A stretch of 64,000 nucleotides of DNA from Coenobita brevimanus (Eukaryota > Arthropoda > Malacostraca > Decapoda > Coenobitidae): positions 42,849,853-42,913,852 of the forward strand of contig CM064669.1 in NCBI GenBank assembly GCA_032717465.1, given 5' to 3'. Below the pieces are notes generated by a model. The model worked only from the letters and a program-made list of their open reading frames with translations, made no database searches and was not told the origin of the DNA. The translations under genes were made by a program, and so were the position numbers. How positions within the stretch are numbered: position 1 is the stretch's first letter; each line of letters starts with the position of its first letter. This document shows, one piece after another, positions 38,001 through 49,838 of the stretch.

Positions 38001-38407
38001 ATTTGTCCCACTTTCTCTCCTTGTCTCTTCTCCTCCTACTCCTCATCATTTATCTCCTAGTTTCTCCCTCCTCCTCCTCCTCCTCTTCTTTCTTCAGACA
38101 ATTTTATTTTTGTCCTCCCCTCTCCTCCGCTGGAGCTTCTCTCTCTCTCACTCCCCTTTCATCAGAATTCCTTGGCAGCTCTGCCGCTGTTGTATCTCAG
38201 CAAAGGAAAAGCGTTTTTTCCTGTTACAGTTTCCTGTTGACAATTTATCTACCTACCAATCAGTCTATCTATTCATCTATCTATCTAATTTTCTATCTCA
38301 TACTGGCTTCCTATTCAATACCTTTAGATATGTATACAAGAATACCTAGCATAGGCTTGTTATCTCTGTTTTAGAACAGACCGACAATCTTACAAGACTC
38401 TCTCTCA

Positions 38408-38451
<44 letters not shown>

Positions 38452-39210
38452 TGGATATATAGATTGATGGACAGACATAGACAGACTTAGAAAGATATAA
38501 AAAGATGGTAAATATTACCCTTCTCTCATCTCTCCTTTCGTCTTCGCTGTCTTTTTGCACTTCCTGATCTCAATCTTAGTTGTTTTTCCTATTTCTCCTC
38601 TTTGCCATTCTTATACGTTGCCTTCTCCCTTACTACTTATCTGCCATCTTTTCTCCCTTCTTTTATTTACTTATCTTTATTTCTTTCCTTACTCTCGACA
38701 TCCATTCGTTTCTCCCTCCTCTCCCTCAACGCTTCTGTAATCCCCGTCTTCTTTTCTCTCTTTCCCCTTCCTCAATACTGTTCTTCCAGTCCTACTCTTG
38801 CCTTTCTACTCCCCGCCCTTTCTAGTTCCCTCCTCTCCTCTCTTCTACCTTTCTCCCTCATTTCTCCGGTTTTTTCTTTAGTTCTTCCTCTTCCTTATGT
38901 CTGATCAACCAATCTTCCATGTCTCTCCCTTCAAATTTCCTCCTTCTCCCGCATTCCTCCCCTTATTCTCTTTTTCTCCCCCTTCATTCTTCCAGCTTCC
39001 CCTTCTTCCCTTCTCCCCATTCCATACTTTCCGTTCTCTCTTTTCCCTTACAATTTCGGATCTTGTCTCCTGATGCTGTTATCATATATATCCTTTATGT
39101 ATGCTACACCATCCTTATTATTCTACAGTACAACGTCTCTCTCTCTCTCTCTCGTAAACAGCTCATCATTCACATTCTCCCCCTCTCAACTTCGCCAGCT
39201 TTTTAATTTT
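38001..39210. repeat. Pyrimidine-rich tract with (CA)n
   Basis: A C+T-rich strand with (CTC)n near 38066-38088 and a CA run at 38409-38449. Ser/Leu/Phe frames are compositional. Confidence 0.8.
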
Positions 39211-39392
39211 CCAGCTTCATATGACAACGGTAATGCCAAATAAAATTACTAAACGCTTCATAAATTCAATTCTCCAATAAAATCGCGTTAACCGATGTCG
39301 GGACGGTGTCGCTGTCGAAAAACTGCTTCGGAATCCTTTATGAGTTTTCTTTTTTTGAAACAGCACATTTATTTAAAGTAAAATGGAATAGG

Positions 39393-39394
<2 letters not shown>

Positions 39395-39458
<64 letters not shown>
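39395..39458. repeat. (GA)n microsatellite
   Basis: About 32 units. Confidence 0.97.
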
Positions 39459-39463
<5 letters not shown>

Positions 39464-39611
39464 AAGGGCACAATTTTCAGACATGACACGAAAAAAGTAG
39501 GAATACTCCAAACGAACAAACGAACACACAAACAAAAACAAACCAAGCATAAAAGTTTCATATTCTTCTTAGACATGACAAGTAAAAGCAGTAATAACCT
39601 AAAAATGAAGG

Positions 39612-39613
<2 letters not shown>

Positions 39614-39688
<75 letters not shown>
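39614..39688. repeat. (CA)n microsatellite
   Basis: About 37 units. Confidence 0.97.
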
Positions 39689-39691
<3 letters not shown>

Positions 39692-40067
39692 TTCAGATTC
39701 TTTCAGACTTAAAAGAGGAGGTGCATGAGGTCGGGATGGCTGGAGACTCCAGTGTCCGAGGCCAATTAGTTGAGTTTTGCGGCAGGGCAGCAGGTAACAT
39801 ATGGAATAATGGTGGGGATAACTACCAGCAGACGATGTTATTGTGCTCAGAGTGAATATACGTACTTGAGTACGTTAATACCTTTACCACAATGTAATTT
39901 ATTTTGTTCCAGCTGAAGCCAAAGGATACTGCTCAGCTTTGCAGAGATATCTCGAGCGGAACGGATCTGAAATTATCTCAGTCAGTCAGAGATTATATTT
40001 TAATATTGTATTTTGACTATAAGCAGACGACTGTATACAACTTGAGTTGCTGGGTGGATGGGCTGAC

Positions 40068-40310
40068 TGTGATACCCAAGCCGTGTACCCCTACACCCGG
40101 CAAGGGGTAATAAGGAACTGCATGACAGTGATACCCAAGCCTTGTACCCCTACACCCGGCAAGGGGTAATAAGGAACTGCATGACAGTGATACCCAAGCC
40201 TTGTACCCCTACACCTGGCAAGGGGTAATAAGGAACTGCATGACAGTGATACCCAAGCCTTGTATCCCTACACCTGGCAAGGGGTAATAAGGAACTGCAT
40301 GACTATGATA
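40068..40310. repeat. 59-bp tandem array, four copies
   Basis: GTGATACCCAAGCCTTGTAC then CCCTACACCCGGCAAGGGGT recurs at exact 59-base steps from 40071 (40130, 40189, 40248). A decayed fifth start is near 40307. Copies are almost identical, so the expansion is young. Confidence 0.96.
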
Positions 40311-40479
40311 CACAAGCGTTGTTAATGTTTATCTAATACGGCGAAATCATTGACAATATACATCTGTAGTGTAGAATATCGAAGGCATGAGTATTCCATA
40401 TGCGATTTCTTTCAGTTTTAAGGATGTAGTCCTTCTTGTTCTTAACTTGGTCCTACTAAAACAAATGATACCTATGGAA

Positions 40480-40605
40480 CCTGCGCTGTCAGCACGATGG
40501 TGATCATGGTCACGATAACAATGACGTCGATGATGGCGCTGATAAGAACGACGACAATAATGCCAACGACAAAGATTATAACAACGATGATGATGAAAAA
40601 TGATC
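40480..40605. repeat. Imperfect GAT/GAC triplet stretch
   Basis: ACGATGACG- and ACAACGATGATGATG-type runs. Confidence 0.6.
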
Positions 40606-40804
40606 ATGATATATGGTGAACTTTTGGTCCAGTGTCCATGTTTATATTTCAAAGCACCAGAAACACCTAAGCAGTGGTCGGAGGAAAGACAAATGTAACA
40701 ATTATATCTCGTCTCCATTATTCTCAAAATTATTCAGGTGTCTTCTTATAAGAACATGGATGAAACGTAATCGGGGGAGTATAAACCCTAAGCTAAGATG
40801 ACGT

Positions 40805-40965
40805 CTTTCTTATTTCAAGCTTGATTATTTCAGACAATCTGACTCCGCACAAGAGAAGCTTCTACGGAGGGGGAATTATAGTAGCCTTCGTTACCCTTTT
40901 CAGTATGAGATGCCCATCCTAAGCTGAAGAAATTCGTCTGGAAATACCAAGAATTAGCCAGTGAA
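40805..40965. repeat. Palindromic-end dispersed repeat copy
   Basis: The right end CCTAAGCTGAAGAAATTCGTCTGG then AAATACCAAGAATTA is at about 40918-40955. The interior AGTAGCCTTCGTTACCC and CAGTATGAGATG blocks precede it. Confidence 0.6.
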
Positions 40966-41254
40966 ATATGCCATCCATGTACACAGTTAATGGAGATTTC
41001 CTCTTTCCCCGTCAGTGCAGAAGGCTTCCCCACAGCGAGATACAAGTCTGGTGTAAGAATACAGTAAAAGTGACCATCTCGAAGCTCTCTGGTGAGGCAC
41101 TATCTACGACAAGGGGTGCCCGATTTCCACACGGTGTATAACTGTACTATACCTGTAGGACGGCCACACAGAAACAGTAGCTTACCTGTTGTCGACGAGT
41201 CTGATCGGCCAGACAGACAGAGTTAAGCAACAACAAGAAACACCTCTTTATATT

Positions 41255-41385
41255 CTTGCTACATCCAGACAAGCTCATTCTGCTTAGCAGAGCACCTCAG
41301 TAGTAATAAGGTTGATGAATGTCTAACTCCCAGGATCGAGCAGTGTCTCCTAAGGTGAACGGGAAAAGTTAGCAAGAATAAGAAA
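41255..41385. repeat. Palindromic-end dispersed repeat copy
   Basis: The left end ATTCTTGCTACATCCAGACA then CTCATTCTGCTTAGCAGAG, and the right end CCTAAGGTGAACGGGAAAAG then TTAGCAAGAATAAG, are about 85 bases apart and inverted. Confidence 0.65.
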
Positions 41386-41465
41386 ATAATTAGTTATCTT
41401 ACTGCCGGATTTATGAATACCGATTGCTGTTCAGTAAATGGTGTCGTCTCCCCCTCCTTCTCTTG

Positions 41466-41466
<1 letters not shown>

Positions 41467-41509
<43 letters not shown>
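41467..41509. repeat. (CA)n microsatellite
   Basis: About 21 units. Confidence 0.96.
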
Positions 41510-41510
<1 letters not shown>

Positions 41511-41817
41511 CCACCCAGATTATCCCTCTGCCAGCCATTCTTTGCGGTGTTATGGGCACCGGCTAAACACTGGGGCTGTTCCTCCCGGCCCTCTTGGCGG
41601 CAACCAGGGGCCAATTCCGATACGGGGCTCTTGTCTGGTAAGAGTAGGTCGAGGAGAGAACGTGCGAATACGAGCGAGAAAGTTTGGTCGTAGGGAAGGT
41701 AAACTGTATAAAGTTTGTATGAATTTCAGCCTTTTTCCTCCGCCAGGCTTACCTCTGACGTAAAACATCATTTACCGTATCAACTTTGCATGAATTTACG
41801 TTTTTCTCTGTTCGGCT
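41510..41817. other. Unassigned GC-richer stretch
   Basis: Open on both strands for about 70 codons, with no recognised domain and no convincing splice context. Confidence 0.3.
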
Positions 41818-42055
41818 TATCACAGACGTACAGCATCACTTAGTGTGCACAAAACAACCAACACGAGGGACAATGATAAGGAGGAATAGTACAATTATCA
41901 CAGACGTACAGCATCACTTAGTGTGCACAAAACAACCAACACGAGGAACAGTGACATGGAGGAATACTACAATTATCACAGACGTACAGCATCACTTAGT
42001 GTGCATAAAACAACCAACACGAGGAACAGTGACATGGAGGAATACTACAACCATA
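41818..42055. repeat. 78-bp tandem array, three copies
   Basis: CAGACGTACAGCATCACTTA recurs at 41823, 41901 and 41979, exact 78-base steps. A unit of 26 codons keeps one frame open (41786-42064). Unrelated in sequence to the 78-bp array at 13 kb. Confidence 0.95.
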
Positions 42056-42727
42056 AGAGTATGAACTGAACTTTTTGTCAGACAGGGTTTCTCTCAGATA
42101 AGCAGAATCTTATGACGTTTGCCTGGATAAAATTTCTGATACGCGGTGTACCTGGGCGAAATGATCTAATCACCATTCTGGCGCAAAAGCTATATGGAAT
42201 AATACGTCTTTGTCTGCTTGAGTTTACCTAAACGTAAGAAAAAAAAATTTGCCTTATACTGAAGCAAGTATGTGAAAAGGTTTGCTAGTCTGCCTAGTAT
42301 GGGATAAGGAGATAGACAGTGTGGAACAGGGGTCGGGGAACAGGGGTAAATTACCCCAAATTGGGTAAATCTAAAAATCTGGGGGGTAATGCATGCGGTA
42401 TGAGAGGTAATACATGCGGTATATTAATGATTTTTCACATGTTTGTAAGTTTTGGTGAACAAGATGTATAACCATGTATCATGTATCATGATATTTGTTG
42501 CTTTGCCGCCGTACTACTGACGTGTGTACACAAACGTGACTATTTTTTTTTTTTTTTTTTTACTTTGAAGTCATGGAGTAGTTTCATGTTACTCAAATAA
42601 ATTTTTGGGTAATATCCTAAAAAGTTCTCCGACAATTGGTGAAGAAAAAAGAGGAACAGCTAGAATATGGGCAAAAGTCTAATCACGGAGCAGGAAAACC
42701 TATATCACTCTCTCACTCACTCACTCA

Positions 42728-42758
<31 letters not shown>

Positions 42759-43119
42759 AACACAAAAGAACTGCGAGGGGGATACTTAGTCTTTATGTGA
42801 AGCTCTAGCTTTCGGCCAGTGACTTTCATGGAGGGTACAATGGAAACGAAGAAAAGAGTTGAATATGAGAGTTTTGTGAAGACCTGCAATTCAAGCTGAG
42901 AGTTGGAAAAATGTTTAACAAAGAATTTTTAAAAGGGTGACGGGAATATGGATAAACAGAAGAAAGTTTAAGATTCTCATGGTCCAAACAACTCTTGTAC
43001 TTTATTCCAACTTACGCCAGACGATTTTCTCTCAGCTGTGTGTGAGTCACGGGAGTGAGATTTAACAAAGTATTAAAAATGAAAGCTAAAGGAAATATGG
43101 AGAACTGGAAGAAAAATTA
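42056..43119. other. Unassigned stretch with poly(T) and (CT)n
   Basis: T run at 42542-42562 and CACT/CT run at about 42706-42756. CCAACTTACGCCAGACGATT near 43009 is a palindromic-end family block. No gene. Confidence 0.45.
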
Positions 43120-44005
43120 ACGAAAAATAATATGAAAGTTCAAGGAAAACTGAAGGAAGGCAAACGAAGAATATCCGTGATGAAAAAAGTGGGAAAAAAC
43201 GAAATTACATTCAGGTGCGAAGAGAATTATGTGAGAGATGTGACACGAGAGAGAAGAATAAAATCAAAGAAAGGACCTCCCGTAATGAAAAGGTTAAACG
43301 TAAAGGCGAGCGAGAAAAATGTCCTCAGAAAACATCTGTACTAAGAGAGATGCCAAATGACGGATAAAGCAAATACATGTGCCACTACGAGAAGCCTGAA
43401 TACATCGCAGGGAAGACCTCGTATTGAAGTTGTCAGACGTGAAAGAGGGATGGGTGTCCTGAAGGAGTAAACACCAGAAAAGTGTAGCGAAGGAAAAAGT
43501 AATCTGAACTGTCACGACAGGATGTCTTTCCCAAATCTGAATTTAACCGTAAGAAAGATTTCTCGTACAGAAAGGCTTAGGCGTGGATGGGGGGGGGGAA
43601 ACAGAAATGTGTCCTGAGAGAGTTCTCCTACTAAGAAAGGTGTGTGGATGAACTTAGTACGATGGCGTGGAACAACTAGAAAGTCTAAATACAAAGAACA
43701 AAAAAGATTTCGTAATGAAGGAGGAAGGTGTGGATGCGAGGAAAGAAGGGCGTTCAAAGTACTGTAATTCCGGAGTCCGAGTAAGATCGGATGAAAGTTC
43801 TCCCGTAGGGATGAGGTTAAACGTGGAAAAACGGAGAAAATGGTCCCCAAATAGAGAGATTTCAAAACTGACGAAAATCTGAGACAGATTTGTCACTTAA
43901 AAAATCGTAGGAAAGATCTCCGGTGATGAAAGGGTGAACAGCAGACGAGAGGAAAAAAAAAAAGCCTTAAGCGAGATGACGGATAAAGCAATCAGGTCTG
44001 ACACT
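43120..44005. repeat. Degenerate purine-rich direct repeats
   Basis: CTCCCGTAATGAAAAGGTTAA, CTCGTACAGAAAGGCTTAG, TCCCGTAGGGATGAGGTTAA and CTCCGGTGATGAAAGGGTGAA blocks, each followed by a G/A-rich segment. AGATG(C/A)xxxATGACGGATAAAGC occurs at both 43350 and 43975. No gene. Confidence 0.45.
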
Positions 44006-44049
44006 CCGGGGCGATATATAATTTCCAGTAATCTTTCGTGACGCTATCA

Positions 44050-44287
44050 TCGCGGCGGGGATTTACCGCTTGTCACATTCACATGATATATGGCGGATTG
44101 AGAAAGGGTTAAGGGGAGAAAGGATGAAAGGGAAAGGATGTTGCGGGATAGAAGGGACGGGGAGGTAAAGGAGAGAGGGAGAGAGAGGAAGAAGGGGAAA
44201 GGGGGAAGGGGGAAGGGACGGTGATAGTGGTAAGGAGGGAGGTGGAGTGAAAGAGAAATGGAGAGAGGGGAGAAAAATAAAGGGGGG

Positions 44288-44343
<56 letters not shown>

Positions 44344-45073
44344 GGGGGGGGGGGAACGACGCAGAAAGAGCAAGGAGGAGAAAAAGATCAAAGCTGTGTT
44401 GATGGGAAGATAAAGACAAAAGAAGGCGGAAAGGAAGGATACAGAAAGACAGTAAAGAGGGAGAGAGAAAAGAAGAAACTAAAGTGAAGGATTTGGGTAG
44501 AGGTGGAAAAGAGTGGAAGGATGGAAGAAAGAAAAACAAAGGCAAACGGGGAAAGGGAGAGGAGGAAGGAGAAAAGAGGATGGGGGAGGTGAGGATTGAA
44601 AAGGAGGAAGGGGAGGGGAAGAAGCTGAAGAGTAAAAGACAGTGGATGGGATGAAGCTGAGAGGAAAGGCAAGGAGCAGGGGGTGAAGAAGAAAACGAAG
44701 GTGGCGGGAAGGAAGCACAGAGAAAGGGGCAGGATGGGCAGAAAACAGACAAAAGTGGGGTGTGAGGATGAGGGAGGAGGAGGAGTGGGAGGTGGGGAGG
44801 AACTGGGAAAGGAACAGAGGGATGGAGAGAAAGAAAGGAAGAAAAATGGAAAAGACAGAAAACAGGAGGTGGGAGGGAGCAGGAAACGGTGACCAGGGAA
44901 GGAAAAGAGAGAGATATCAATGGGTATGAAGGAAGGGACTGGGCAAGGTGAAAGGGAAGGGTAAAGGGATGGAAAGAAAAAGAAAACTGATGTCAGCAGG
45001 GCGGGGAAGAAAGAATAAACGGGAAGAGAGGGGGGAAAAAGAAATATGAAGGAGAGAAGAGAGAAATGGAAGC

Positions 45074-45153
<80 letters not shown>

Positions 45154-45160
45154 TGATTTT
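44050..45160. repeat. Long purine-rich tract with (GA)n and (GACA)n
   Basis: The plus strand is A+G-dominated. GA at 44290-44318, GACA at 44318-44342 and GA at 45078-45150. The 285-codon minus frame is Ser/Pro/Leu/Phe composition only. Confidence 0.9.
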
Positions 45161-45344
45161 AAAGATACAGTGGGATAAAACAGCTTGCATTTCAATAAGG
45201 GAGAAAACTGTAACAATAAACTAGAAGACTAAATAATGTGTTTATAGCAAGAAGGAAAAACAAAGTTTACAGCAAATGACGTCATGGGGCTGCAGGGCCA
45301 ACCACTTCATTCCAATGCCTCTCGGTTCACTGTACAACCAACAA

Positions 45345-45470
45345 GGGATATTATTCAGCTTAGCAGAGACTTATTGGAACTGGAGGGGTTAGATAAAGCC
45401 TTCATAACCCCTTCAATATGAGAAAGACAAAATAAGTGTCAATATAATTCTCTGCGGCTGGCAAGAATAA
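45345..45470. repeat. Palindromic-end repeat copy at the start of the 42-bp array
   Basis: TATTATTCAGCTTAGCAGAG (left end), GGAGGGGTTAGATAAAGCCT, CATAACCCCTTCAATATGAG (interior), and GGCTGGCAAGAATAATCT (right end), which is also the first array unit. Confidence 0.65.
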
Positions 45471-45873
45471 TCTAAAACACTGTCAAGGGGCTGCAGGGGT
45501 TGGCAAGAATAATCTAAAACACTGTCAAGGGGCTGCAGGAGTTGGCAAGAATAATCTAAAACACTGTCAAGGGGCTGCAGGGGTTGACAAGAATAATCTA
45601 AAACACTGTCAAGGGGCTGCAGGGGTTGACAAGAATAATCTAAAACACTGTCAAGGGGCTGCAGGAGTTGGCAAGAATAATCTAAAACACTGTCAAGGGG
45701 CTGCAGGGGTTGGCAAGAATAAAACACTGTCAAGGGGCTGCAGGGGTTGGCAAGAATAATCTAAAACACTGTCAAAGGGCTGCAGGGGTTGGCAAGAATA
45801 ATCTAAAACACTGTCAAGGGGATGCAGGGGTTGGCAAGAATAATCTAAAACACTGTCAAGGGGCTGCAGGGGT
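45460..45873. repeat. 42-bp minisatellite, about ten copies
   Basis: GGCAAGAATAATCTAAAACA then CTGTCAAGGGGCTGCAGGGGTT at exact 42-base steps from 45460 (45502, 45544, 45586, 45628, 45670, 45712). One unit carries a 10-base deletion near 45720. Copies differ by one or two bases. Confidence 0.97.
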
Positions 45874-46016
45874 TAAACTCTATAGAAGGATTATGTTCTC
45901 ACCTGGTAATTATTCACAGCTTACCTGGCCACTACAGCTGGGTAAGGTGTGGGTGGGGGTAGGTGGGTGGGCATTGTTTGTGTACCTGTGTTTGGTATGG
46001 GTAAAGTAATTATGTC

Positions 46017-46020
<4 letters not shown>

Positions 46021-46060
<40 letters not shown>
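46021..46060. repeat. (GT)n microsatellite
   Basis: About 20 units. Confidence 0.95.
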
Positions 46061-46063
<3 letters not shown>

Positions 46064-46345
46064 ATATATGACATGGGTGCGTAAAATGGGTTTAAACTAA
46101 AAAAAAAAAATTTCCCCCCCGAATCTCAGCTCGAAGAAGAGAAGAGCAAGAAGGAGGAGGGAGCAAAGCGACTTCCTCTCCTCCTCTTCCTTGATTACTC
46201 ACCGTCACTTGTCACTCGCTTCTTTCTTTACCGCCTCCTCCACTTCCCGCATCCTCTTCCCTCTCCCAACTGCACCCACGCTTTCTCATACGTTTTATTT
46301 CAAGCTTTCGAATCCCTCTCTGTGCTTTCTTTCGTTGTTTATCTA

Positions 46346-46349
<4 letters not shown>

Positions 46350-46422
<73 letters not shown>
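46350..46422. repeat. (CT)n microsatellite
   Basis: About 36 units. Confidence 0.97.
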
Positions 46423-46424
<2 letters not shown>

Positions 46425-47114
46425 GATTTATATAAAAATTTCAATAAGAATATAACCATGAAAATTATTACCAGACAATCAAAATATTACCATATGCTCG
46501 CCACGACTTTCTGTTTACTTTCCACTGAAGATAAGGTTCCCCGGGAACGAACATGTATACAATCTTGTAGATGATATGAAGTCAACTTTCTATGGAATTT
46601 TTTCTCAAACTTGTAACATGGAAACAACGTTATACGATTTTGGAGAAAAAAAAAATGAAATTAACTTTTTTTCCCAATAATCTTAAGAGACTTAACCTGG
46701 AATTACTAAAAATAATCGAGTGTAGTAGGAATATAGTTACCCTTCTACAAGTACTGTATAATGAAACGATGTAAAAGTACAGTTACTTGAAATCTTCCAA
46801 ATGCCAATACAAAACACAACCGCAAGAAACCACTACGCCTGGGACGAAGACAATTACAGGCCCGAGTACTCTGGCCCAGTTTGGCTAATGGGCCGGGAGG
46901 TAATTAAAGGAACTCCCAACAGGTGAACTGAAAATCCAATGGAAGCGGAACTAAATGACATGGGAACTGGAGGAGGTGAGAATTAGTGACCTGGCTTTAC
47001 ATAAAGGATAATTTAGTGGAGGAAGGAATATATGAGCTGGAAATTGGAGGAAGTGGTAAAAACACCTGGGAATTGGATGAAGTTGGAATCTGAGCTGTAG
47101 GTGACACTGGGAAT
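46423..47114. other. Unassigned stretch
   Basis: No gene recognised. GGAACTGGAGGAGGTGAGAA, GAGCTGGAAATTGGAGGAAG and GGGAATTGGATGAAGTTGGA hint at a decayed minisatellite near 46960-47095. Confidence 0.35.
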
Positions 47115-47696
47115 GTGCCTGTCCACGCTGCGGCTGCCATGGCCCTGCACGCACACGCCTCACAATGGCCCTGCACACACACGCCTCACAATGGCCCTGC
47201 ACACACACGCCTCATAATGGCCCTGCACACACACGCCTCACAATGGCCCTGCACACACACGCCTCACAATGGCCCTGCAAACACACGCCTCACAATGGCC
47301 CTGCACACACACATGCCTCACAATGGCCCTGCACACACACACACGCCTCACAATGACCCTGCACACACACACACGCCTCACAATGACCCTGCACACACAC
47401 ACACGCCTCACAATGGCCCTGCACACACACACGCCTCACAATGACCCTGCACACACACGCCTCGCAATGGCCCTGCACACACACACACACGCCTCACAAT
47501 GGCCCTGCACACACACACGCCTCACAATGGCCCTGCACACACACACGCCTCACAATGGCCCTGCACACACACACGCCTCACAATGGCCCTGCACACACAC
47601 GCCTCACAATGGCACTGCACACACACACGCCTCCCAATGGCCCTGCACACACACACGCCTCCCAATGGCCCTGCACACACACGCCTCACACTGACC

Positions 47697-47738
<42 letters not shown>

Positions 47739-47775
47739 CTTACAATGGCCCTGCACACACACACACGCCTTACAT
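47115..47775. repeat. CA-containing minisatellite, about 20 copies
   Basis: The unit CGCCTCACAATGGCCCTGCA plus a variable CACACA spacer, 26-32 bases, with a pure CA stretch at 47698-47735. Cys/Val/Arg or His/Thr/Pro readings are artefacts. Confidence 0.95.
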
Positions 47776-47910
47776 CCCACCACGCCTAATGCCTCACAAC
47801 GCCATCCCTCTGACCATCACATGTGACCCCACCTGCCAGTGAGATACTGTACGCTGGCTGGATGGACACAGGCGGAGGCCACGTGTATTCTGATGGACAT
47901 GAGGTATATG

Positions 47911-47912
<2 letters not shown>

Positions 47913-47962
<50 letters not shown>
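47913..47962. repeat. (GT)n microsatellite
   Basis: About 25 units. Confidence 0.96.
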
Positions 47963-47965
<3 letters not shown>

Positions 47966-48115
47966 ATCTGTGTGTGCAAGGATGTGTGCGCATGCGGCCA
48001 AGTGTCCATCACTTAACCCATCCGTCGTGCAAACAAATCAATACACTAAATAAAACCTCTACACCTATTTCCTTCTTCCATATCAACTTTCATTACGAAT
48101 ATTCTACGAAGGTAG

Positions 48116-48116
<1 letters not shown>

Positions 48117-48150
<34 letters not shown>
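48117..48150. repeat. (GA)n microsatellite
   Basis: About 17 units. Confidence 0.95.
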
Positions 48151-48154
<4 letters not shown>

Positions 48155-48554
48155 AACTGAACATAAGACTCTGAGACAAAATAACATATAGCTACTTAAA
48201 AGGACGTAAAGACTTGGCGTATGCAAAACTGCTTTTACGATGTCGTAGTCGCCGCTGAACTGACAAAAAATATTACATGACCGTAACTGACTAGGCAGAT
48301 TTTGTTACGAGGATCACTGGTTACTCACAGTTTGTTGAATTACATGTTGATCTCCTTCTCGAAGCTAAACACTCACCTGAAATTATAGGAAGACACAAGT
48401 TACGATATACTTCATAATAGATAGATTTAAAACCTTTGTGAGGTTATAACTTATTACGCAATTTATAAATCAATTTAGATATGACTCGAAGACGATTAAC
48501 GAAGTTTTCATTTTTTTTTTTTTTTTTTAGTGATACTTGGTAACACCTATGCAA

Positions 48555-48719
48555 CAACAAGCGGTGGCAAAGCACAGCAAACCCGTCCCCGGCAGTCATT
48601 CTGGTGCTGACGTATAAACACAACAGGATACCATGTCAACGATCACATAACAAATTTGGAGTAAACAGAGTGAAAACTGTGGGTTGTGATCTACCACAGC
48701 CAGAAATTTTGCTTTCATG

Positions 48720-48750
<31 letters not shown>
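48555..48750 (+). repeat. Dispersed repeat with GGCAGT core, copy 3, ending in poly(A)
   Basis: GGTGGCAAAGCACAGCAAAC, CGGCAGTCATTCTGGTGCTG and ACGTATAAACACAACA align with 32618-32770. It ends in a run of about 28 A (48723-48750). A T run lies upstream at about 48509-48528. Confidence 0.65.
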
Positions 48751-48752
<2 letters not shown>

Positions 48753-48768
48753 TCGTGCTAACCCCCCC

Positions 48769-48774
<6 letters not shown>

Positions 48775-48820
<46 letters not shown>
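48775..48820. repeat. (CT)n microsatellite
   Basis: About 23 units. Confidence 0.96.
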
Positions 48821-48823
<3 letters not shown>

Positions 48824-48854
48824 ATCCTCTTCCTCCGCCAACGTCTTATTTTAG

Positions 48855-49480
48855 TGTATTCATGCTACCTCCAGGCGACCGTGTTCTATTCAGGGAAGAT
48901 CTGTCATACTGAAGAGGTTAATGAAGGCCACAGTCAACACCTTAACCCTTCAACCCGATAACATCTTTTACATTTTTATTTGGCCATCAAAATATGATTT
49001 TACTCAGCTTAAGGGAGACTTTTTTATGAACAGGTTAATGAAGGTTATACCTAAACCCAAATGTTATAAAAAGTCTGTTCTATACCGGTAGTGAATTTAA
49101 CAGACTGGGGAGAGCAATAATGTAGTCACTGGATTGAAAGGGCTAAGTCTGGAAAAGAAATTCACCAATAATTAATCAAATCGTTTACCAGTAGCAAGAA
49201 CAAAACAAATGCCACACACCATTGAGGGGAAATGTGTCCCAGCTCTTTACCAAACCCCATCTGTCCAAGGCCTTATTTCTTGCATCAATCTTGCTACCAG
49301 TTCATGATTTTAGTTAGCTTTGTGGAGACTTCTTGCAGGTGAGTATAATGGAGTTTATTTCTGACTCTCTCACTGCAGCAGGTTTCCAAAAGTTAAAATA
49401 CTTTTCATCGGTGACCTATTACTTAACCTTTGTTTTGTTTTATACCGATAATGTTATTCAGTTTAGGACAGTCTTGTTGT
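48855..49480. repeat. Cluster of palindromic-end repeat modules
   Basis: CATGCTACCTCCAGGCGACC, GAAGAGGTTAATGAAGGCCA, GATTTTACTCAGCTTAAGGG, CAGGTTAATGAAGGTTATAC, TTGCTACCAGTTCATGATTT and TATTCAGTTTAGGACAG are family blocks in repeated succession. Confidence 0.55.
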
Positions 49481-49498
49481 GAAAGGGTTCATGAACAT

Positions 49499-49502
<4 letters not shown>

Positions 49503-49533
<31 letters not shown>
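49503..49533. repeat. (GA)n microsatellite
   Basis: About 15 units. Confidence 0.93.
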
Positions 49534-49537
<4 letters not shown>

Positions 49538-49762
49538 CGCAGCATATTCATTTTCCCTTCTTTTCCTATTTATCACATCAACTTTTACTCTCTCTCTCTC
49601 TCTCTCATATTTTCTTTCAGTAATTTTTTAGTATGATACCTCTAGGAGTATGTGGGGCGAAGCTTTTGTTTCTTTCCTTTTTTTAACTCTTATTTTCTCT
49701 CTTTCAAAATCCAATGTAACTGGAGGTATTTCCTGCAATTCTTGGTACGTCTGATTTTACTC

Positions 49763-49765
<3 letters not shown>

Positions 49766-49834
<69 letters not shown>
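49766..49834. repeat. (CT)n microsatellite
   Basis: About 34 units. Confidence 0.97.

Positions 49835-49838
<4 letters not shown>

Noticed and set aside
44063..44920. 285-codon minus-strand frame resembling a Ser/Pro/Phe-rich membrane protein
   Set aside because: Lies wholly in a purine-rich tract; composition alone explains the lack of stops and the hydrophobicity.
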